From contig PWIY01000071.1 in NCBI GenBank assembly GCA_003560215.1, positions 1 through 8,290 of the forward strand: DNA of 8,290 nucleotides, given 5' to 3'. This DNA is from Bacteroidales bacterium. GTDB lineage: Bacteria > Bacteroidota > Bacteroidia > Bacteroidales > UBA7960. Of the stretch, positions 1 through 5,048 are shown piece after piece. How positions within the stretch are numbered: position 1 is the first letter of the stretch; every line of letters starts with the position of its first letter. The notes below the pieces were generated by a model. It had not been told where the DNA came from, made no database searches, and worked only from the letters and a program-made list of their open reading frames with translations. Both the position numbers and the translations under genes were made by a program.

Positions 1-40
1 AAAACCACGACGTAAACGGTCAGAAAGGCCGGCAGGCAGG

Positions 41-139
41 CCAGACGGCTGCCAGGCGGTTGCCGGACGGTTGCCAGACGGTTGCCAGACGGCTGCCAGA
101 CGGCTGCCAGGCGGTTGCCAGACGACGGCCAGGCGGTTG
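41..139. repeat. Tandem array, 11-bp unit, 9 copies
   Basis: Nine consecutive 11-bp units with consensus CCAGACGGYTG begin at 41, 52, 63, 74, 85, 96, 107, 118 and 129. Most units differ from the consensus at zero to two positions (A/G at unit position 4 and C/T at position 9). The eighth unit (118-128, CCAGACGACGG) is the most degenerate. The last unit runs through GCGGTTG into the neighbouring 19-bp array. The length is not a multiple of three and no gene is recognised across it, so it is best read as an intergenic minisatellite. Confidence 0.92.
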
Positions 140-141
140 GT

Positions 142-249
142 TTCCCCGAAAGCGGTTGATTTCCCCGAAAGCGGCTGGGTTCCCCGAAACCGGTTGGGTT
201 CCCCGAAAGCGGCTGGGTTCCCCGGAAGCGGTTGGTTTCCCCGGAATTC
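142..249. repeat. Tandem array, 19-bp unit, about 5.7 copies
   Basis: Units with consensus TTCCCCGAAAGCGGYTGGG begin at 142, 161, 180, 199, 218 and 237; the last is partial and fades out after 249. Each full unit differs from the consensus at only a few positions (for example AAACC in the third unit and GGAAG in the fifth). The array starts three bases after the 11-bp array, and the two share the GCGGTTG/GCGGCTG word, which suggests that one may have been seeded from the other. The units lack the even spacers of a CRISPR array. Confidence 0.92.
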
Positions 250-337
250 GTGCAGCAGAAAACGGATGGCCAGGGCAGCGTCGAAGGTGGTAAAGAAGGT
301 GTAATGCCGGGTCAGATTTTCAAGGCAATACAACAAA

Positions 338-371
338 CCCCGGCCCACAAGAAACCTTGTGCCAGCCGGGG
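338..371 (-). terminator. Terminator-like hairpin after the KamA-like gene
   Basis: Read on the minus strand, 371-366 (CCCCGG) pairs with 343-338 (CCGGGG), and 361-356 (CACAAG) pairs with 351-346 (CTTGTG) around a 4-nt loop GTTT. An asymmetric internal loop (CTGG against GG) separates the two helices. The hairpin is followed on the minus strand by the T-rich run TTTGTTGTATT. It starts 45 nt beyond the stop codon at 417. The plus-strand exit side has no T tract, so the direction fits termination of the KamA-like transcript. The U tract is imperfect, so the efficiency cannot be judged. Confidence 0.65.
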
Positions 372-416
372 TGTAGAAATTCTGGAAAAGGGTCAGATAA
401 TCCGCCGGGGCCTGAT

Positions 417-2612
417 CTAACCCCCGTAATTGGTGATTTTCTCTGTCAGGGTAAAATCAAAATCGGGATATTCGTATATGGACATCCGGGGTTCCGTTTC
501 ACCAATGGAATAGCCCCAGATACTCTCATAGTCCTTCCTTGTTTCACCCATTTCCTCAAGCTGATCAAGGTAGGAACCGACAGACTTGGATTCAATGATC
601 ACAAACTTACCCAGTTTTTCAATCACAGGGCTGTGACTGCGGTTGTGATCATGGTCAAATTCAAGGATGCGACGCCCGTCTCCTGTCACACCGATCACCC
701 TGAAAGTCATACTTTTGCCGACACCCGGCAGGTTGAGTACATTCCGGTCGGTGGCCAGAAACGGGATGCTTGCCTCTTTGCGAAGCTGCTCCACGTTTTG
801 CACCATATTTTCTGCCTCTTCCGGGAAAGCCCGGATACGCCTGCGGTATTGCTGCGGAATTTCCCCGATGATTTTCTCTTCCATCTGCTCCTGTGAGGCC
901 CGTGCATTGGTGGCAAATTTGAAAGCATTTTCCCTGTAGCCCTTCACGGAGAAGGTGTAATAGGGCAGCACCCCCACGTCATTGAGCACCTTACGCAGCT
1001 TGGCGGTATGCCCCCTGCGGCTGGCCGGTGCTGTAAATACCAGCTGATTGGTCACCGTCCACCCTGCGGCTGTCAGCCGGTCGAGCCCCCTTTGGGCTTC
1101 CGGTGTGATTTCCATGGGTGACTGATAATGAGTCTGAATCACAAACTGTTTGATGCCGATCGCGGAAGCCTTTGCCTTGAATTCTCCAAGTATTCTTGCC
1201 AGATTATCCGTGATACGCTGCGGAAGATAAGCAGGCAACCGGGTGCCAAGCCTGATCCGCAGGATTTCAGCATGTTTCTCGCCATCCGCCCTTTCTTCAT
1301 TTTTTCTTTTCTTCTTTGCAGCCATTTCATAAACGGCAGTCAGGATTTTCTCAATGGATTTGTCAGCACTCATCAGTGCATCTCCACCGGTAATGAGAAT
1401 ATCTCTCAGCATGGAGTCTTCTTCCCAGTACCTCATGATCATTTCCAGCTTGTCATTCCAGCTTTCTTTGGGCTTCAGCTGATCCAGGTCAAAGTTCAGG
1501 TTCCCCCTCTGAAAATCATACATGCGCTGACAGGATGAGCATAATCCGGCACAGGCCCTGCCCATGGTATCCGGGATCATAATGGCCACTTCCGGATAAC
1601 GCCGGTGCACGTTGTGCTCTGTGGGAAGCATCCAGCCGGCCGCATTGGGTTTTCCCGGCTCCACGATGTCTTCTTTTTCCCAGCCGACAATATGCCCGAA
1701 TTCATCCACCAGCTCTTTGGAGTACAATACGTAATAACGGATCGCAAGGTCTTTTCCGCGGACAAACTCGGGCGCATCCACATTCAGCAGTGAAAGATAA
1801 TATGGGTTCACAAAGAAGGGAATCCCTTTGTCCCTGGCCCTGTAAAGCAAAGACATCGTGTCTTCGTCCAGGGAGTTTCCCAGCATTTCATTGAGGGTAT
1901 CGGGATCACGCACCGCAAACTTCAGGTGAAAGCGATAGTCATCCCACCACTGCTTCATCAGTTCAACCTTCTCATCCATGGAAGCGCCTTCAGGAAACAC
2001 ATAACGGCTGCTGATCATCTGCTTGTTATCAATCTTTTCGATCAGCACCCGCATGATCCGCTCTTTGTTCTGTTCACGGATTTCAACAACTTCAGGGTCG
2101 AGCCCGGAGGGATATTCCTCCATCCATTTCAGCACCTGCTCCCCCGGCGGAATCTCCCGGTCACTTTTCCCGTGGTATTGACGGAAAAGCTGAACCAGAT
2201 CCTCAAGAAAGTGGGGGTGCAGAGAAGCATTGTCATTTTTGACACCTTGCCACAATGTGCCGAAAACATCATTGGTCACCTTTTTTCCCCTGAGGTTCAG
2301 GTCTTCATACTCCTCGCCCTGCCGGTCAAGGTAATCCAGTATTCTGATGGCGGCATAGTCCTGCCAGCTGAGTTTTTTCATGGCTTCCCACCCCTTTGAT
2401 TCGAAGCTGTAATAACTGTAAACCAAGGGGTTGCCCCGCATATATTCCATCACTTGTTCACGCAGTCCGGAAGCAAACTCTTCTTTGTTTGCAGCACCAT
2501 CCAGAAGCTTTTGCAGGTCGGGGTTCTCTTCCAGCAAGCGCTGAAGCAAAACGCCTGTTTCTTTTCGGCTTAATTGGTTGTTGACTGCTGTCGGGTTAAC
2601 CACGTTGCTCAT
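417..2612 (-). CDS. KamA-family radical SAM protein (lysine/glutamate 2,3-aminomutase-like), 731 aa
   Basis: This is a PLP- and SAM-dependent radical enzyme of the lysine 2,3-aminomutase family, which moves an amino group from C2 to C3 of an amino acid; it is probably cytosolic. Visible motifs are the radical SAM cluster C354-xxx-C358-xx-C361, ITGGDAL at about 407-413, LGTRLPAYLPQRIT at about 455-468, and LPGVGK (628-633), in which K633 is the likely PLP lysine. Classical KamA is about 415 aa with its cluster near residue 125, so this protein has roughly 230 extra N-terminal residues. It also has a charged insert near 430-449 and an insert between 557 and 627. By eye, R363 matches the KamA carboxylate-binding Arg, but the two Asp residues that hold the lysine side-chain amine are replaced by K557 and N627. 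The substrate is therefore probably not lysine, and glutamate is a candidate. The ATG at 2612 is preceded by an A-rich leader without a Shine-Dalgarno sequence, as is usual in Bacteroidota. The family is certain; the substrate is inferred. Confidence 0.93.
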   Translation of the reverse strand: MSNVVNPTAVNNQLSRKETGVLLQRLLEENPDLQKLLDGAANKEEFASGLREQVMEYMRGNPLVYSYYSFESKGWEAMKKLSWQDYAAIRILDYLDRQGEEYEDLNLRGKKVTNDVFGTLWQGVKNDNASLHPHFLEDLVQLFRQYHGKSDREIPPGEQVLKWMEEYPSGLDPEVVEIREQNKERIMRVLIEKIDNKQMISSRYVFPEGASMDEKVELMKQWWDDYRFHLKFAVRDPDTLNEMLGNSLDEDTMSLLYRARDKGIPFFVNPYYLSLLNVDAPEFVRGKDLAIRYYVLYSKELVDEFGHIVGWEKEDIVEPGKPNAAGWMLPTEHNVHRRYPEVAIMIPDTMGRACAGLCSSCQRMYDFQRGNLNFDLDQLKPKESWNDKLEMIMRYWEEDSMLRDILITGGDALMSADKSIEKILTAVYEMAAKKKRKNEERADGEKHAEILRIRLGTRLPAYLPQRITDNLARILGEFKAKASAIGIKQFVIQTHYQSPMEITPEAQRGLDRLTAAGWTVTNQLVFTAPASRRGHTAKLRKVLNDVGVLPYYTFSVKGYRENAFKFATNARASQEQMEEKIIGEIPQQYRRRIRAFPEEAENMVQNVEQLRKEASIPFLATDRNVLNLPGVGKSMTFRVIGVTGDGRRILEFDHDHNRSHSPVIEKLGKFVIIESKSVGSYLDQLEEMGETRKDYESIWGYSIGETEPRMSIYEYPDFDFTLTEKITNYGG

Positions 2613-2780
2613 ATAATCGTTTTGTTTTGAAGGTTTTAAGCTACGAAACCAGAAATACTTATGTTATAATGTATCATAAACCGGGGCTGGCTGTTCCCGG
2701 ATATTCAGTATATCCTCATGTTTATCAGGGATCAAGTGAACCCGGCATAAAAAACCAAAACTGCCCATTATCCCATATTA

Positions 2781-2811
2781 CAAAGGTAATTATTTTAGGC
2801 CTAAAACAAAA
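2781..2811 (-). promoter_or_regulatory. Bacteroidota-type promoter for the KamA-like gene, with palindrome in spacer
   Basis: On the minus strand TTTTG (2811-2807) lies 18 nt upstream of TACCTTTG (2788-2781). This matches the Bacteroidota -33 TTTG / -7 TAnnTTTG pattern. Transcription would start near 2774 and run into the KamA-like gene. The spacer contains the perfect 14-bp palindrome TTTTAGGCCTAAAA (2793-2806), placed where a bound repressor would block RNA polymerase. No known regulator is recognised from this site. Confidence 0.65.
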
Positions 2812-2826
2812 GGGGTGGCAGAAGCC

Positions 2827-2846
2827 TGCATTGCCACGGCAATGCA
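2827..2846. promoter_or_regulatory. Inverted repeat upstream of the KamA-like promoter
   Basis: TGCATTGCC (2827-2835) and GGCAATGCA (2838-2846) are perfect inverted copies separated by only AC. The element lies 15 nt upstream of the -33 box of the promoter at 2781-2811 and about 140 nt past the flippase stop codon. It could be a dimeric regulator site or part of a flippase terminator. A T tract (CCCCTTTTGTTTT) begins only about 12 nt after the stem on the minus strand, so it is not a canonical intrinsic terminator. Confidence 0.5.
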
Positions 2847-2986
2847 ACTGGCTGGGTAATCCGGAAAAATCCGTGTCGGGCAACGACAGCTCCGTCACAC
2901 TTCACCAGACCCAGCGAGCAGAATAACCCTGGAAATCCGTGTCAGGCAGGGAAATGCACCCACAAGTGAAGGAAGAATCAGCGAAT

Positions 2987-4474
2987 CTAAGGTCTTCTGC
3001 TCCGCAAAGCAGCCCGAAGTGAGGGCTCGGCAAAAAGCATGATGATGGCAAATACCCCCAGCAGCCCGATGTGAACCAGATACATCCACAGGCCGGAAAT
3101 GGCGGCGGTAAACGTGCTCAGGAAATACACCCCCAGGGCTGAAGCCAGCATCACCCCGATTTTCCTCAGCTCATAAGGGATTTTATAATAGCGCTGCCCG
3201 AAAAGGTAAGAAAGAAGCGCGAGGGTAAAATAACATACCAGTGTGGCCCACGCCGACCCGTGATACCCAAACTGAGGAATCCACCAAATGTTCAGCAAGA
3301 TGGTTATCAGCGCACCGATCACGGAAAACCAGGCTCCGAAGATTGTCCGGGCGGTCAGTTTGTACCAGATTGACAGGTTAAAGTAAATTCCCAGGAACAT
3401 ATTGGCGATCAGGAGAACCGGCACCACCGGCAGTCCTTCATGATAGGCCTGACCGATAAAATGTTTTACCACATCCATGAACAGCATGATCCCCAAAAAA
3501 ATGAACAGGCAGGCCATTACAAAATAATTCATCACTTTGGCATAGAGCTCGCGGGAATCTTCGCGGGCCGCATGGGAAAAAAAGAAAGGTTCAGCGGCAA
3601 AGCGAAAAGCCTGAATAAATATGGTCATCATGATGGACAACTTATACACTGCCCCGTAAATCCCCACCTGGGCCATGGCAATGTCTTCCGGAAGAATATA
3701 TTTCAAAAGCAGCTTGTCCAGGGCTTCGTTGACCCACCCTGCCAATCCCGCCACAAGAAGCGGCAAGGCATACAGCAGCATTTTACGCCAAAGCACGGAG
3801 TCAAAGACGGGCCGCACCGAACGCATCACGGGCAACAGCAGAAGCAGTGTAAAAACCGTTGCCACCAGGTTGGCAATAAACACATAACCCACCCCGATAC
3901 CCGGATCGTAAATGAGATCAACCAGAGGATGCATGAATTCGGGGCCATGCCTTAAGAGCCATGGATATAACAACAGGAAAACAAGAACCAGCCCGATGTT
4001 GATGGCAATTCCCGCAAGCTTCACAAGGGCAAACCTCCAGGGCTTGTTTTCAGCACGAAGCCTGGCAAACGGAATGGCGGCCAGTGCATCCAGCCCGACA
4101 ATCATTCCAAGCAGCACAATGTATTCCACATTGTCAGGATATCGCATCACCTCTGCCAGCGGATGGCGAAAAAGGATTACCAGCAGGATAAAAACCGCGG
4201 ATGTGGAAAGCACAGAAAGCAGGGAGGTGCTGAATATGGTACTTCGCTTGTCGGGACTGGACTCTGAGAAACGGAAAAAGGCCGTTTCCATTCCATAGGT
4301 CAGCACGATCAGCAAAAACGCCACATAGGTGTACATCTCCGTCACCACCCCGTATTCGCCGGGAACAAAAATCCGGGTATACAGTGGCACCAAAAGGAAA
4401 TTGATCACCCTGCCTACGATGCTGCTGATTCCGTAAATGGCTGTCTGCCCGGCAAGTCGTTTAAGAGGATTCAC
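2987..4474 (-). CDS. Oligosaccharide/polysaccharide flippase (Wzx-like, MOP superfamily), 495 aa
   Basis: This is an integral inner-membrane protein of the polysaccharide biosynthesis/flippase family, which moves lipid-linked oligosaccharides or similar glycolipids to the outer face of the cytoplasmic membrane. The N-terminus (GQTAIYGISSIVGRVINF, then LVPLYTRIFVPGEYG) is typical of the family. About 14 hydrophobic segments can be seen, near 13-37, 46-66, 84-104, 117-138, 150-172, 194-217, 231-250, 269-292, 312-334, 347-368, 375-398, 405-425, 437-460 and 463-482. AEPFFFSHA (294-302) and the GYHGSAWATLV stretch (403-413) are also typical. The C-terminus is short and basic (RSRRP). The length of 495 aa is normal. 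No glycosyltransferase genes lie nearby, so this is not an obvious capsule or O-antigen locus and the cargo cannot be named. It starts 102 nt after the 70-aa gene on the same strand, with no terminator between them, so the two may be co-transcribed. Confidence 0.92.
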   Translation of the reverse strand: MNPLKRLAGQTAIYGISSIVGRVINFLLVPLYTRIFVPGEYGVVTEMYTYVAFLLIVLTYGMETAFFRFSESSPDKRSTIFSTSLLSVLSTSAVFILLVILFRHPLAEVMRYPDNVEYIVLLGMIVGLDALAAIPFARLRAENKPWRFALVKLAGIAINIGLVLVFLLLYPWLLRHGPEFMHPLVDLIYDPGIGVGYVFIANLVATVFTLLLLLPVMRSVRPVFDSVLWRKMLLYALPLLVAGLAGWVNEALDKLLLKYILPEDIAMAQVGIYGAVYKLSIMMTIFIQAFRFAAEPFFFSHAAREDSRELYAKVMNYFVMACLFIFLGIMLFMDVVKHFIGQAYHEGLPVVPVLLIANMFLGIYFNLSIWYKLTARTIFGAWFSVIGALITILLNIWWIPQFGYHGSAWATLVCYFTLALLSYLFGQRYYKIPYELRKIGVMLASALGVYFLSTFTAAISGLWMYLVHIGLLGVFAIIMLFAEPSLRAALRSRRP

Positions 4475-4576
4475 GCTTCATCGGTTTATGCCGTACAAAT
4501 TTGCGAAGAAAAAACGACATATGCCGCTGAAGGGAGCGTTGTGAAGAAAAACAGAAGGTTCTGCAGGAACGAGTGA

Positions 4577-4789
4577 TTACTCACCGGACTCCTGGGCACG
4601 AACTTTTGCCTTCCACTCCTGGTAGGTTTTTTCAAAAAAATCAGGATCATTCACCCGCAGCCACGTCCCGTATTTCACATAATCAGGGATTCGGCCACCA
4701 TTTGATTTTTTCTGATCTTCCGGAATACCAAGCTGATTCAGATGACGCTCATAAGAAATCTTACTTGGCCTGTCTTCTTTTCTGTTCAT
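4577..4789 (-). CDS. Small uncharacterised protein, 70 aa
   Basis: I do not recognise a named family. The protein is soluble, charged and has no signal peptide or membrane segment. It contains GGRIPDYVKYGTWLRVNDP (31-49) followed by FFEKTYQEW, an aromatic-rich core that resembles short Bacteroidota hypothetical proteins I have seen, though I cannot name one. Protein-like composition, an ATG start at 4789 and placement in line with its neighbours support it as a real gene. It lies 80 nt downstream of the tRNA-Arg 3' end and 102 nt upstream of the flippase start, all on the minus strand. No TAnnTTTG promoter is seen just upstream, so it may be read from the tRNA promoter or from metG. The C-terminus is acidic (AQESGE). 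Confidence 0.72.
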   Translation of the reverse strand: MNRKEDRPSKISYERHLNQLGIPEDQKKSNGGRIPDYVKYGTWLRVNDPDFFEKTYQEWKAKVRAQESGE

Positions 4790-4869
4790 GACTACGCTGA
4801 ATAATGTCGCACTCCCTTGCCCGGTAGTCAGGAGACAACGGAAGTGCAGACTGTGATTAAATCAGTTTG

Positions 4870-4941
4870 TAGCCCCGACAGGAATCGAACCTGTATCTAA
4901 AGTTTAGGAAACTTCTATTCTATCCGTTGAACTACGGGGCC
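4870..4941 (-). tRNA. tRNA-Arg (anticodon CCU)
   Basis: The minus strand folds into a full 72-nt cloverleaf. The acceptor stem is GGCCCCG/CGGGGCT with a G1-U72 wobble. The D arm is GTTC/GAAT with loop AACGGATA. The anticodon stem is GAAGT/ACTTT with loop TTCCTAA, giving anticodon CCU (reads AGG). The variable loop has 4 nt, and the T arm is ACAGG/CCTGT with loop TTCGATT. The discriminator base is A. CCA is not encoded (CAA follows), so it must be added after transcription. Confidence 0.95.
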
Positions 4942-4954
4942 CTTTTCTCAGCAG

Positions 4955-4986
4955 CAAAGATACTCACTTTGAATGTTTTTTACAAA
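4955..4986 (-). promoter_or_regulatory. Promoter of tRNA-Arg
   Basis: On the minus strand TTTG (4986-4983) is followed after 20 nt by TATCTTTG (4962-4955), an excellent match to the Bacteroidota TTTG / TAnnTTTG promoter. The predicted start near 4949 leaves about 8 nt before the mature tRNA 5' end at 4941. The promoter lies in the 107-bp gap after the metG stop codon, so the tRNA need not depend on metG transcription. Confidence 0.72.
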
Positions 4987-5048
4987 CAAGGGATCACAAA
5001 AAAGGATTATCAGCCAGTTTTTTTTGGCTAAAACGGCAAATAGAAGGA

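Larger units (their letters stand above)
1..416. other. Intergenic region downstream of the KamA-like gene, repeat-rich
   Basis: No gene is recognised here. From left to right it holds 40 bp of unremarkable sequence, an 11-bp tandem array (41-139), a 19-bp tandem array (142-249), about 90 bp of unique sequence and a strong hairpin (338-371) read as the terminator of the minus-strand gene that stops at 417. Frames on both strands are open through the arrays, but this is expected because the units contain no stop codon. The plus-strand frames contain only repeat-derived peptides rich in Pro, Gly and Arg. One minus-strand frame (456 down to 1) is open throughout but has no ATG, and is discussed as a finding. 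Confidence 0.6.
2613..2986. other. 374-bp intergenic region between flippase and KamA-like genes
   Basis: No gene is recognised. The region contains a minus-strand promoter (2781-2811) with a palindrome in its spacer, a 9-bp inverted repeat (2827-2846), and a short imperfect direct repeat (2867-2882 and 2933-2948). The small open frames that cross it show no protein-like character. The leader from the promoter to the start codon at 2612 would be about 160 nt. Confidence 0.6.

Noticed and set aside
41..249. CRISPR array
   Set aside because: Units of 11 and 19 bp are contiguous with no unique spacers, and no cas genes are present.
60..304. Plus-strand open frames over the 11- and 19-bp arrays
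   Set aside because: They encode only cyclic repeat peptides (PDGCQ/ARRLP type) created because the repeat units have no stops and are not multiples of three; there is no protein-like start or context.
357..2584. Several plus-strand frames over the KamA-like gene
   Set aside because: They are antisense shadows of a long frame that has the radical SAM and PLP motifs in correct order.
2815..2831. Sigma-54 -24/-12 promoter (TGGCAG...TGC) on the plus strand
   Set aside because: The GG-to-GC spacing is one base short of the required 10 nt, and it would point into the 3' end of the flippase gene.
5012..5029. AGCCA/TGGCT stem after metG as a terminator
   Set aside because: Only 5 bp with an 8-nt homopolymeric loop and no T tract on the minus-strand exit side; too weak to call.
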